Shown here one piece after another: positions 13,101 to 26,619 of a stretch of DNA of 64,000 nt. The DNA is from Diorhabda sublineata (Eukaryota > Arthropoda > Insecta > Coleoptera > Chrysomelidae): assembly GCF_026230105.1 (NCBI RefSeq), contig NC_079479.1, forward strand, positions 36,425,385 through 36,489,384. Reading direction: 5' to 3'. The notes under the pieces are model-generated. The model was not told the DNA's origin. It worked only from the letters and a program-made list of their open reading frames with translations, and ran no database searches. How positions within the stretch are numbered: position 1 is the first letter of the stretch; each line of letters starts with the position of its first letter. The translations under genes and the position numbers were made by a program.

Positions 13101-16100
13101 AGAATAACTTTCGCGATTGATTCGTTTTATAACAATTATTGTTTTTTATTCAAATTTTCAAATTGAATTTCACATTTTTCGATATTAAAAACACTTTTAA
13201 AACACCCGGTATACTATACACAAAACGTCTTCAATCAAACGTCAATTTTATTCGAATATAACTATCTCTCTCGCACTCATATATATATAAAACTACGTAA
13301 AAAGCGATTTATTAGAATAACTTTCGCGATTGATTCGTTTTATAACAATTATTGTTTTTTGTTCAAATTCTAAAATTGAATTTCACATTTTTCGATATTA
13401 AAAACACTTTTAAAACACCCGGTATACTATACACAAAACGTCTTCAATCAAACGTCAATTTTATTCGAATATAACTATCTCTCTCGCACTCATATATATA
13501 TATAAAACTACGTAAAAAGCGATTTATTAGAATAACTTTCGCGATTGATTCGTTTTATAACAATTATTGTTTTTTGTTCAAATTCTAAAATTGAATTTCA
13601 CATTTTTCGATATTAAAAACACTTTTAAAACACCCGGTATACTATACACAAAACGTCTTCAATCAAACGTCAATTTTATTCGAATATAACTATCTCTCTC
13701 GCACTCATATATATATATAAAACTACGTAAAAAGCGATTTATTAGAATAACTTTCGCGATTGATTCGTTTTATAACAATTATTGTTTTTTGAAAATTCTA
13801 AAATTGAATTTCACATTTTTCGATATTAAAAACACTTTTAAAACACCCGGTATACTATACACAAAACGTCTTCAATCAAACGTCAATTTTATTCGAATAT
13901 AACTATCTCTCTCGCACTCATATATATATAAAACTACGTAAAAAGCGATTTATTAGAATAACTTTCGCGATTGATTCGTTTTATAACAATTATTGTTTTT
14001 TGTTCAAATTCTAAAATTGAATTTCACATTTTTCGATATTAAAAACACTTTTAAAACACCCGGTATACTATACACAAAACGTCTTCAATCTAACGTCAAT
14101 TTTATTCGAATATAACTATCTCTCTCGCACTCATATATATATAAAACTACGTAAAAAGCGATTTATTAGAATAACTTTCGCGATTGATTCGTTTTATAAC
14201 AATTATTGTTTTTTGTTCAAATTCTAAAATTGAATTTCACATTTTTCGATATTAAAAACACTTTTAAAACACCCGGTATACTATACACAAAACGTCTTCA
14301 ATCAAACGTCAATTTTATTCGAATATAACTATCTCTCTCGCACTCATATATATATATAAAACTACGTAAAAAGCGATTTATTAGAATAACTTTCGCGATT
14401 GATTCGTTTTATAACAATTATTGTTTTTTGTTCAAATTCTAAAATTGAATTTCACATTTTTCGATATTAAAAACACTTTTAAAACACCCGGTATACTATA
14501 CACAAAACGTCTTCAATCAAACGTCAATTTTATTCGAATATAACTATCTCTCTCGCACTCATATATATATAAAACTACGTAAAAAGCGATTTATTAGAAT
14601 AACTTTCGCGATTGATTCGTTTTATAACAATTATTGTTTTTTGTTCAAATTCTAAAATTGAATTTCACATTTTTCGATATTAAAAACACTTTTAAAACAC
14701 CCGGTATACTATACACAAAACGTCTTCAATCTAACGTCAATTTTATTCGAATATAACTATCTCTCTCGCACTCATATATATATAAAACTACGTAAAAAGC
14801 GATTTATTAGAATAACTTTCGCGATTGATTCGTTTTATAACAATTATTGTTTTTTGTTCAAATTCTAAAATTGAATTTCACATTTTTCGATATTAAAAAC
14901 ACTTTTAAAACACCCGGTATACTATACACAAAACGTCTTCAATCAAACGTCAATTTTATTCGAATATAACTATCTCTCTCGCACTCATATATATATAAAA
15001 CTACGTAAAAAGCGATTTATTAGAATAACTTTCGCGATTGATTCGTTTTATAACAATTATTGTTTTTTGTTCAAATTCTAAAATTGAATTTCACATTTTT
15101 CGATATTAAAAACACTTTTAAAACACCCGGTATACTATACACAAAACGTCTTCAATCTAACGTCAATTTTATTCGAATATAACTATCTCTCTCGCACTCA
15201 TATATATATAAAACTACGTAAAAAGCGATTTATTAGAATAACTTTCGCGATTGATTCGTTTTATAACAATTATTGTTTTTTGTTCAAATTCTAAAATTGA
15301 ATTTCACATTTTTCGATATTAAAAACACTTTTAAAACACCCGGTATACTATACACAAAACGTCTTCAATCAAACGTCAATTTTATTCGAATATAACTATC
15401 TCTCTCGCACTCATATATATATATAAAACTACGTAAAAAGCGATTTATTAGAATAACTTTCGCGATTGATTCGTTTTATAACAATTATTGTTTTTTGTTC
15501 AAATTCTAAAATTGAATTTCACATTTTTCGATATTAAAAACACTTTTAAAACACCCGGTATACTATACACAAAACGTCTTCAATCAAACGTCAATTTTAT
15601 TCGAATATAACTATCTCTCTCGCACTCATATATATATATAAAACTACGTAAAAAGCGATTTATTAGAATAACTTTCGCGATTGATTCGTTTTATAACAAT
15701 TATTGTTTTTTGTTCAAATTCTAAAATTGAATTTCACATTTTTCGATATTAAAAACACTTTTAAAACACCCGGTATACTATACACAAAACGTCTTCAATC
15801 AAACGTCAATTTTATTCGAATATAACTATCTCTCTCGCACTCATATATATATATAAAACTACGTAAAAAGCGATTTATTAGAATAACTTTCGCGATTGAT
15901 TCGTTTTATAACAATTATTGTTTTTTGTTCAAATTCTAAAATTGAATTTCACATTTTTCGATATTAAAAACACTTTTAAAACACCCGGTATACTATACAC
16001 AAAACGTCTTCAATCTAACGTCAATTTTATTCGAATATAACTATCTCTCTCGCACTCATATATATATAAAACTACGTAAAAAGCGATTTATTAGAATAAC

Positions 16101-17801
16101 TTTCGCGATTGATTCGTTTTATAACAATTATTGTTTTTTATCCAAATTCTAAAATTGAATTTCACATTTTTCGATATTAAAAACACTTTTAAAACACCCG
16201 GTATACTATACACAAAACGTCTTCAATCAAACGTCAATTTTATTCGAATATAACTATCTCTCTCGCACTCATATATATATATAAAACTACGTAAAAAGCG
16301 ATTTATTAGAATAACTTTCGCGATTGATTCGTTTTATAACAATTATTGTTTTTTGTTCAAATTCTAAAATTGAATTTCACATTTTTCGATATTAAAAACA
16401 CTTTTAAAACACCCGGTATACTATACACAAAACGTCTTCAATCAAACGTCAATTTTATTCGAATATAACTATCTCTCTCGCACTCATATATATATAAAAC
16501 TACGTAAAAAGCGATTTATTAGAATAACTTTCGCGATTGATTCGTTTTATAACAATTATTGTTTTTTATCCAAATTCTAAAATTGAATTTCACATTTTTC
16601 GATATTAAAAACACTTTTAAAACACCCGGTATACTATACACAAAACGTCTTCAATCAAACGTCAATTTTATTCGAATATAACTATCTCTCTCGCACTCAT
16701 ATATATATAAAACTACGTAAAAAGCGATTTATTAGAATAACTTTCGCGATTGATTCGTTTTATAACAATTATTGTTTTTTATTCAAATTTTCAAATTGAA
16801 TTTCACATTTTTCGATATTAAAAACACTTTTAAAACACCCGGTATACTATACACAAAACGTCTTCAATCTAACGTCAATTTTATTCGAATATAACTATCT
16901 CTCTCGCACTCATATATATATATAAAACTACGTAAAAAGCGATTTATTAGAATAACTTTCGCGATTGATTCGTTTTATAACAATTATTGTTTTTTATTCA
17001 AATTTTCAAATTGAATTTCACATTTTTCGATATTAAAAACACTTTTAAAACACCCGGTATACTATACACAAAACGTCTTCAATCTAACGTCAATTTTATT
17101 CGAATATAACTATCTCTCTCGCACTCATATATATATAAAACTACGTAAAAAGCGATTTATTAGAATAACTTTCGCGATTGATTCGTTTTATAACAATTAT
17201 TGTTTTTTATCCAAATTCTAAAATTGAATTTCACATTTTTCGATATTAAAAACACTTTTAAAACACCCGGTATACTATACACAAAACGTCTTCAATCAAA
17301 CGTCAATTTTATTCGAATATAACTATCTCTCTCGCACTCATATATATATAAAACTACGTAAAAAGCGATTTATTAGAATAACTTTCGCGATTGATTCGTT
17401 TTATAACAATTATTGTTTTTTATTCAAATTTTCAAATTGAATTTCACATTTTTCGATATTAAAAACACTTTTAAAACACCCGGTATACTATACACAAAAC
17501 GTCTTCAATCTAACGTCAATTTTATTCGAATATAACTATCTCTCTCGCACTCATATATATATAAAACTACGTAAAAAGCGATTTATTAGAATAACTTTCG
17601 CGATTGATTCGTTTTATAACAATTATTGTTTTTTGTTCAAATTCTAAAATTGAATTTCACATTTTTCGATATTAAAAACACTTTTAAAACACCCGGTATA
17701 CTATACACAAAACGTCTTCAATCAAACGTCAATTTTATTCGAATATAACTATCTCTCTCGCACTCATATATATATATATATATATATAAAACTACGTAAA
17801 A
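1112..17801. repeat. 215-bp tandem satellite, about 78 copies
   Basis: Head-to-tail array. Unit landmarks in order: TTTCGCGATTGATTCG, a T6 tract, ACACCCGGTATACTATACAC, the 8-base palindrome ATTCGAAT, CTCTCTCGCACTC, an (AT)n tract, then AAACTACGTAAAAAGCG. Unit length varies from 211 to 219 almost entirely through (AT)n. Three sequence classes alternate after the T6 tract (ATCC.., GTTC.., ATTC..), and CAATCAAACG alternates with CAATCTAACG. Private changes are very rare; examples are an extra T near 5847, a lost A near 6232, and short deletions near 7585 and 13791. I see no open frame, transposase or RNA gene in the unit. Both ends of the array fall at an ACGTAAAA-like sequence. Copy number is array length divided by about 214.5. 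Confidence 0.97.
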
Positions 17802-19033
17802 ATAAAATAAAACTATTTCATTATATAACAATCATTATATCAACAATTCAAAAAAAAATAAAATTTAATTTTGACATAAAATCACTTTTGATAGTTTAAA
17901 ACAGTTGAATCATTTTTTGTTTTAAAACCTCTAAAAAATTTTTAGGTTATGTGTAAATGTCAAAAGTTTTATAGTCGACTACTCATTTATCGATGTATTT
18001 AAATATTATTTTATTAATTCGTACAAAAACAATAATTCTCTAACCTATTTCTATTGTGACAATATGAAATTCATTGCTCTCTGACCCTAGACAAAAGCAA
18101 TTACCATTTCAATTGTTTGGTTACCGAAATCTACCCATTAAATAATAATTCGGAGAAATCGGTTTCGAGTTGTAAGGGAATGCGCATACGTTAACACATT
18201 TTAAAGCTCTAACTTTCAGAGTTAGCCTCAGTCTCCGATTATAGTCGAGAGCGGTAGGTAACGTTTCGCGTCGATTATTTTATGTGCCATGTAAAAGACG
18301 CGACGAAATCAAACGATGTTTGAATTAATTTAACACAGTAATTTTTTTTTCTCAAATAAACTTTTATGATATTAGTAGTTCTTTGTTTAGGGAAATTTCT
18401 AGATTTATGTTACACATTTATATAGTATAACCGAACTATTAGAGTGGCAAACATAACCTCCATAAAATATTAAAGTGTAAGATTTTTTTTAAACTTAAAC
18501 ATAGTTTGTTGATGAATCAAAATTGAGAGTTTTACAAACTTAAATTTTATATTTAAAAAAATAAATAAACCCCATAGACAAATTACTATAGATATTTTAT
18601 CTATGCTTTGTCATCATAGTTTCTTCTAAATTTAACAACATGGCCTTTTTTCAAAATGTTTGTAGCCACAGTGAATTATCAAATTTTTAATGGCCTTATA
18701 GTCTAGTCAAATTATATTTAAAAATAGTAGTAAAGTTCGAAAAAAAAAGTAAAATGTTATAAAAATGAGTTTTAGTTAGATAAAAATTGTAAATCACATA
18801 ATTATGTATAAAAAACGGTTGAATATTAGTTTCTCAATAATCACCATTTCTGAGATACAATATTTAAAAGTTAAAATAGTAATTTTCGTCTTCAGATTGA
18901 ATTTATATTTGTATTTAGAACATTCATACAAACTTTTGGCGAATTTTTGCACGTTTAAACTTATATACGGGGCGTTTTAAAAATTCATTATATAAAATTT
19001 GGAAACAATGAAGTGTTGAGGGTATCCACAGAT
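17802..19033 (+). promoter_or_regulatory. Intergenic and presumed 5' region of the collagen-olfactomedin gene
   Basis: No coding exon is seen. AT-rich DNA follows the satellite. A more GC-balanced stretch around 18170-18310 holds an arthropod-type initiator match, TCAGTC, at 18228-18233. TATATA occurs near 18963 and TATAAA near 18991. A three-codon upstream ORF (ATG at 19008, TGA at 19017-19019) sits 15 bases before the chosen start. Which site is the true promoter, and whether a 5' non-coding exon exists, cannot be decided from sequence. Confidence 0.3.
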
Positions 19034-19537
19034 ATGTCCGCGACGGATTCCAGAGACCAAACGTCAACAAGAAAAACCTTCGCCAAATTACCAGTTCACC
19101 AACTGAATCCGAGTTATACAGTGCGCGTCATTTGTTGCGTTTTCCTCATATTTCTCACCGAAATCTTGTTGGCTCATTACGTTTATCGATTAATGAATTC
19201 TGAAATAAGAGAAGACTACGTTTCGAAAAATTCGTTTCGACAACATTTCCTTCTCGAATTACGCAGTGAGGATTTCAGAAACGAAGTCGGAAGAATATTT
19301 GGGGAATTGGGGAACATCAATACCAACGTAAATAGAAAGAAGAGGAGTGTCAAACATAAATTGGATTATAATTATCTGGAAATACAAGCGGAGGAGCCGC
19401 AAGTCGAGTTTTTTAATCAGAAAACTAGATTAGTTGGCGATGAAAAAGGTGAAGAAAATTTAGGAAAACCCGGGAAGAAGGAGTTATCGCCCGGGGGGGA
19501 TTCTTGGATATGGGTCACTAGTTCTAGTAGGATACCG
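19034..19537 (+). other. Exon 1: cytoplasmic tail, signal anchor and furin-type site
   Basis: Encodes residues 1-168 and ends at CCG|GTGAGT in phase 0. The hydrophobic run starting VICCVFLIFLTEILLAHYV near residue 32 has positive charges just before it (R13, K15, K18, R31) and no signal-peptide cleavage pattern, hence a type II anchor. NRKKRSV at 100-106 fits proprotein convertase cleavage (R-X-K/R-R), which would release the collagen-Ig-olfactomedin ectodomain. Between anchor and cleavage site is a charged, probably helical stalk. The C-terminal third is hydrophilic with no domain I recognise. Confidence 0.8.
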
Positions 19538-22500
19538 GTGAGTTTTTGAATTGAATTTTTTGTATTTTTGCTTTGAAATGTTGGGAAATAAATTATCGAC
19601 GTTTTGAAATCGAAAAATTATTTCGTTTTTTCTACAAAATCGAAGCAGTTTTCGCACTCGAAAGTAAATCAAAAGAAATATAAAATTCCATTTACGAACT
19701 CGTTTATTTCCAAGAGATTCGCAGCAGCCCGACGTGGCACTTCAATTTATTTAAGTAAACAAGAAAATCATCGCGATAAATTGCAATTTAATCTTTATTT
19801 ATACATTTCACGGCGAACGTTTAGTTCCAGTAATGAATTTTTCATCATAATTTCGAAACACTTACGTTGCCAATTCAGTATATCCATTCGTAAACTACAT
19901 TAGAACCTAATCTATTCATCAAATATATAAATATATCTTCTTCTAACTCACTATATCCTTAATTGTCTCTGTCTAGTTGTCTAAACATAAATTTATTAAA
20001 TATTCATGTCGATAATTACTTGGCAACGTTGTAATCGCCATATTTAACGCGTAGTATGACGTCGACAATGGCGGTGTGTAACGTCAACATTCCCCTACTC
20101 TATTCAGTATTGGTAGTGACGTTACATCGCCATATTTGAAAAAAAAAACAATATTAATTTTTATTTAAATTCGAATTTCTCCTGCACGCTACTGATTTGT
20201 CGAATTTCATCAACTATTCTAATTATTTAGAAGCGTATAGTTTTTTATATTTCCTCGAAAATTGAGAGGTTATAGATGAATCGATTCGATCTATCGATAA
20301 ACGAGATTTTTATGGATTACTACCGCCGGCTGTGCCTCAAAACGAACTGACAGCTTCATTAAATTCATTATTCATTATTTCCTCCATAGTAATTAATGCT
20401 CTGTATAATATTTTTTTGTTGTTTTGTCTGTTGCGTACAATGCGCTTTGCTTTTAGGTGTCCCATTAACTTTTTAACAGTCTCTGCGGTAGTCGCTACAC
20501 AATACGCCTCGGGAAAAAACTTTTTCATTTTAAATCGAGTGGTTTAAAGTTTATTAAGAAAATTTTACATATTTTCTAGTTTTTATTAGTTTTATATTAC
20601 GCTATGTTGCCAAATATAATTCGACAAGAACTATTATGTATATATATGAAATTTTGCGAGGGGAATTTTGAGGTTATGTAACTATATCGTCTTTCGTAAA
20701 CAAATAATGATTGTTATATTGAAAATGCGGTGTTGCCGAATCCAAATTCCGTCGGATCTTAAAATATACAGAGTCGTATTCATGATAATTTATATATATA
20801 ATGTAAAATAATTATAATATACTTTAATTCGAGTAGATAAAATGATAAAATATAATTAAATTGTTTCGTATAAATTTAGTGACACTCTGTACATCCAGAT
20901 ATTTAACGGTAGATAAGATAAAATTGGAAATAGCGCTTGTTGGAATTCTTGGACGTTACCTTGTCCATATTTCATTTCCATGGTCTTTTTTTTTTTTTGG
21001 TTTATATCGTGTTGGGGTTCGCCTCTTCGAGATATATGGTTATCGATTAAAAACCTTTCCTTAAAAGCTTTCTAGATTAAAAGCTTCATGGAAGATGAAA
21101 GCTGTTTCGATAGATATTCACAGGGCTGGACTAATAAAGACCGTTCGACAGTCCTAATTAATCGACAAAAATATACAAACTTTTCAAAACACTACCAAGT
21201 GTTATAAAAATCATTTCCATCACAATTTTTTTGTTAATAGATCACTTATTGAGCGTAATTTGCAGGAAATTTCATAAAATTTTGTAGCTTCGATTTCAAA
21301 ATGAAAGATACGCGCATGCGCACGAACGTAAACTTTGTCAATTTTTTTTTAGTAAAAAAAAAAATAGTTTTAACATAAATTTTAGTTACTTGTATTCTTA
21401 TTAGATGAATTTTGTAATAGGTAAATAGTTTTTTTTTCGAATTATTTCGATTTTAAGTTCAGAATCACGTAATATATACAAAAACGCGTTTTTCTACGCT
21501 TAACCCTCAATTTTTGGTAATAAAATTATAACAAAATCATTATACGCGTCTTCTATTCATATTTTTTCGCGAAAGTAAAAAAATATTCAAACGGATTCAA
21601 AAACTAAACTCTTCAAACATAACCTCACATTCTGTATAATTTCAACATCTATAAATACGTGAAAGTTTTTCGAGTTTCTTCGGTAATTACATCAAGATTC
21701 GAAAGTTATATCAAAATGTACGAATAGAAATAAGGATAAACTGTCGAACACGTCCCCGTCGCAATGGGATTGTGGTTAATGGTTAAATTAGTTTCAAGTT
21801 TAATTTGACTTTGTCGAAGTTAGTCAAGATCGTTGGAAAGTTGTTTTATGAAATTAAAATCATGTTTTTCTAATGGACATAATTGAAATAACATTTCCTG
21901 TTTGTCTTTTGTGCCATAAAAATTCCCGGTTCAAATTTCAAACATAGATAAATAAAAACTTGGGTACGCCACTGCTTTTATCATCAATTCCCAACTTTCC
22001 GCGAACCCTTCCGGGATCAGTGTAAGCCACAAAGGACGATTCGAGAAGTAGACATAAATTCGACGGTCAGGTTTTCGTTGGGGAATACTTTTATTATTGT
22101 TACTTCCTACGTTTCACATTCACTATAATGGATTTATGCGCCAAGATACATTTTACGGGGTATTTTATTCTATTTAAAACAAAATTATGATTAAAACACT
22201 CGTCCGATCTTCTATTGTGAACTAATGCACGTTTTAATCACGCAACGAGAGCGTGTTTAGTTAATAATAATCTTACATATGACAGGACCGCATTCAGTAT
22301 CTCATAAAATGAAACTTATCCAACTTTATTTTATAATTATAAAACTTCCTTTTATCTAATACGGAAATTTGAACTTTTTTTTCCAATTTATTTCCATAAA
22401 TAGTAAATATTTCAACGTTTTATACCCTATTTAATGCATCAAAAAATATTTATTAATGAAGAAATAAGTGGCAAACTGGCAACACTGTTTGATTAACACA

Positions 22501-25500
22501 TATTAATTTCAACAATACTCCCATACGTAATGCAACAATTTCCTGTTCAGATTTCGTAATTAAGTGCCGATATTGATAAACTGCCTTTAATAGTTAATTA
22601 AATGTCATATTCAGTAGAGAATTTCATTTTCACAATAGCTTCACAATATAATCATACAACGAATTATCCTGAACGTAACTAACCACAACATAAACGTGTA
22701 TTCAAAAAAGTAACATCCCTTTGAAGTTGAAATTGATTCACGACGTACTTTTTCTTTACACCTCGTACACATTCTTCTTATGGAAATGACAACATTGCAT
22801 TCATAATATTCTATTCAACAAATTGATTCATGATCTACTTTTTCTTCACACCTTGTACACATTCTTTTTATAGAATTGACAACATTGTATTTATATAATA
22901 TTTTATTCAATGTATAAACAGATAAAGTCAAAATGTCTGATTTTCCTACATATATCTACAATACGTTTTAGTCAAACCCGATATTATCCGAATAAAGTCG
23001 ATGAACAACGAGAAAATGACCACACATCATACACATTTATTTACTTTTTTTGTTTCAGTTCTTTCCTTCCAGTCTCATGTTCAGATATAGTTATTCACCA
23101 TTTTATATACTTAACCTAATCTTTTCGTGAAGGAAAATGGGAAATTGTACTTTAGGAATATACCAGATAACGAGATATTATTGAAAGAAACCAACATTTT
23201 CCAGCCAGTCCTAAGAAGCTTTGAGAGAAATTTTAAAATTAATTGAGTTACCATGGCAACTCTCAATTTGTAGTGAAGTAATACGAGGAGTTTGGAAAGT
23301 TTTCGACAAGAAAATGGCAAATCCTTTCGATTTATAAAATACTAAAATTATACTAATTGAAATTCCTGCATGGTCGGTTTTTTATAAAAATAAGACATTA
23401 TAATTAGCGAAACGTCATTAGATATTTGTTTTTAAAACGTAACAAAAAACATATTTGAACAAATGTCATGAATTTAACTATTGAGTATATATTATCGCAA
23501 TACACAGCTGTGTTGTGTGTTGCCTCACTAGTAGGTTTATGCATGTCTTAAATTAATCGATATAATAATCGATTACATTTCGCATAAATAAATTTGAAAG
23601 TCTACATAGGTTACGTCTTTTTGAAATTTTCGAAAATGAAATGAAATTGAAAAAACGATCTACCAATTTATATAAAAAGCACGTTTCCGCGATTATTTTT
23701 TAAGCTTTTCCACTTCTCCATTCATTATATCTCCAGTATAACGAAAGCAACATAAAAAATTCATGTTTCTGAATATCGCACAAAGACTTTTTTTTTACTT
23801 TAGTGCTTTTTCCACTCCAAACAATACCTCCTTTTCGCATTACTACCCCTAGAACGTTATGATAGAAATTCGTGCTCTTTAAAAAGTCAAAGGATGCGGT
23901 TATACATTTCAAAAACGTAACTTGAGGTTTTTTTTCTTCATTTCAAAAGAAACTAGATAATTTACAAATTATGTAGATTGGTAGAATAAAAATTGATATA
24001 ACATAAAATACGTTTGTTTGAATGCCTTATTGTCATTACTAATAGTTTTATCATAAATAAAACAGTAAATTTAAATTGAAATTTTTTATAGTGTAGAGTA
24101 TGACGTTTCCAACGGTAACCTTTTTTATATGTGTTATCGATCAAAGTCTAAAGAAATTTGAGTTCGAAGTTCGCTTCTTTAACATGTCCTCTTATAAAAA
24201 ACATAGTTAAATTATTTGATTAGAAATTAAATCAGAATAGCTTGGATATATGAATATAAATAGATCTAATTGGTAATAAATTGCATATCCAGTAACTGAA
24301 CGGAAATTAGGAAAACGGCCATATTGTTTCTGTTAATCAATGAAAGCGCGCGAAATTTAACCACATTTTTTTTTTTTTCGAAACTTATTGTCAGTTTCGA
24401 AAGAATCAAATGAGCGACTATTTATTTTAATAATATTTTAACGTTTGATTTAGCTATTTTTATGCATTGTGACTAGTTTAGTATATAAATAGAATAAATA
24501 AACTAAGTTAAAGATAAAGTTTCGTAATTAACCTCGAAATAAACCAGATATTAAATCATTTTATTTAGCCCTATCATAGTTTCTCTTGCACTGCGTTGAC
24601 GTCGATTTAAGATTGATACAAAAAAAAAGGAAAAAACAATGTCTGAGAGTTAGTAATGTCCTTTAGACGATGAAACATTGATAAATATTTGTATGAGCAA
24701 AAGGACCCATATTGGTATACCAGTGATTTATAATTATCATTAATGTACTGTAAAAACCAAAAAAATACTATCAAGAAAGTTTAGTTTGATGTTAATTTTA
24801 CTTTAGTTTTAATTTTGGCTGCATAAACCAAGCTTTAACGTGGATTTATACAGGCAAATAGTAGATCGAAAAATAAGAATTAAAATCGGCGTACTGATAT
24901 AGATAAATCTTACCAACTTATTGTAACATTATTTAACAGTTTTTCATCACTCACTTCACTAGTTCGAACAATGTACTTGTGTGAAATATTAGTCTTTACG
25001 AGCTGACCATTAAGTAAAAAATAGGTATCCTTAGGAGACTAATATGTCAAGCCGGCAGTTTGTTACAGACTGTGTGTTTTAGCGGGTTTTTTCGTAAGAA
25101 TGCGGGAAAACAGTCGAGACAGAATATTCTAGAGTAAAGCATTTGGGGTAGAGTGGAGCACTTATTATTAATTAAATGAATTTGTTTTCGAACACACTTT
25201 TTTGTTTTATAAAATATTTATTATTTGGCTATTGGCGTTAATGTCGTAAAGCTGTTTTCTTTTTCATCCTTTACTAATAAAGATAATCACTTTTGGTATA
25301 TCTATATTTATCTTTTACAGGAAAAAGCTTTGGAAAGTTATTGTCAAAAAGTACAAGAATTTTGTCCTAAAAATGTAGGACCGCAAGGACCACCGGGACA
25401 AAAAGGAGAACAAGGACTACGAGGTTTTCCAGGAATACCAGGAGACATGGGTTAGTTTTCATTATGTGAAATCCTTTTTTTTTTTTAATTTTTTATTTTA

Positions 25501-26587
25501 GTTTAATTTATTTGTAGGCAACAGGGGATTTACAGGTCCGAAGGGTTCGACGGGTTCTAAAGGTTCGTTTTATGTTCAAAATTTTTTTTATTTTATTTTT
25601 TTTTGTGTTCATTATTTCTAGGGGAGCCTGGTTTGAACGGTCTTAAAGGAGATAAAGGAGAACGAGGTTTCTACGGTCGGTTATTTTTTTTCTTCAATTT
25701 TTACGTAATTTCAGAAGTTTTTCACTACTTTCTAATTTAATATTTAGGTTCACCGGGATTTCCTGGTGAAAAAGGAGAACAAGGTCGTCCCGGTTTGGAC
25801 GGCAGAGATGGTTTACCAGGAGAACCGGGGCTATACGGTCGTCCTGGGCGCAATGGATACGACGGTGCCCCTGGAAAAGACGGTATACCCGGAATGGACG
25901 GTAAAGATGGTATAAATGGTATTCGAACTACTAAAATTGGATCGATTATAAATTAAATGTTTCAATAACTTCAGGTATGAAAGGTGAGAGAGGTTTAACT
26001 GGTCCTCAAGGACCCCGAGGTTTAACGGGGTTGCCAGGACCGCGCGGAAGACCTGGTAAGCCAGGTACGCATGGTACGCCCGGTATACCCGGTATATCTA
26101 CTTGGCAATTTACTGATAAGAATACTTCGAAATTGTTAATTCCCCCCTCCATTGCAGGTAAGTATAAATTTTGTTCTTATACTGACATTTTTAATAATTA
26201 TAAATTTTATTTTTCAATTCGAAAATATCGACTAACTTATGTATAACCCCGTATAATTGTTCTAACAACACGTGACCACAAGCGTAAAAAATGGCGAATG
26301 TGAAGTTGGTGTATTAATATCAAAGCCATGTTGCCACGTTGATATCTTTTTTAGACATTGTTTTATATACAACTTAATAATAACGTGTTTTATTTCAATT
26401 TTTTTTTAAGAAAAACTTTTTTAAATCTCCGAAATATTATTTAAAACAACAGGTTGAAATATTCGAATGATATGGAAAACGCGGCACGTTTTCCAGATAC
26501 AATTATTCCATTTTAAACGTGATGTGAATATTTTTATTACGCCCGATTTAATGCGTCAATTATTGGAAAAATGTTTACCATAACGTT

Positions 26588-26619
<32 letters not shown>

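Noticed and set aside
1112..17801. Centromere interpretation of the satellite
   Set aside because: Genes lie directly at both sides and the unit is 211-219 bp with a variable (AT)n. Without genome-wide placement there is no support for centromere function.
19604..19903. Open frame of 99 codons just after exon 1 of the collagen-olfactomedin gene
   Set aside because: AT-driven composition, no family similarity, and it overlaps the donor-side intron. No promoter or splice evidence.
21901..21960. Possible tRNA (GGTTCAAAT near 21930)
   Set aside because: No matching A-box at the right distance and no cloverleaf could be folded by eye.
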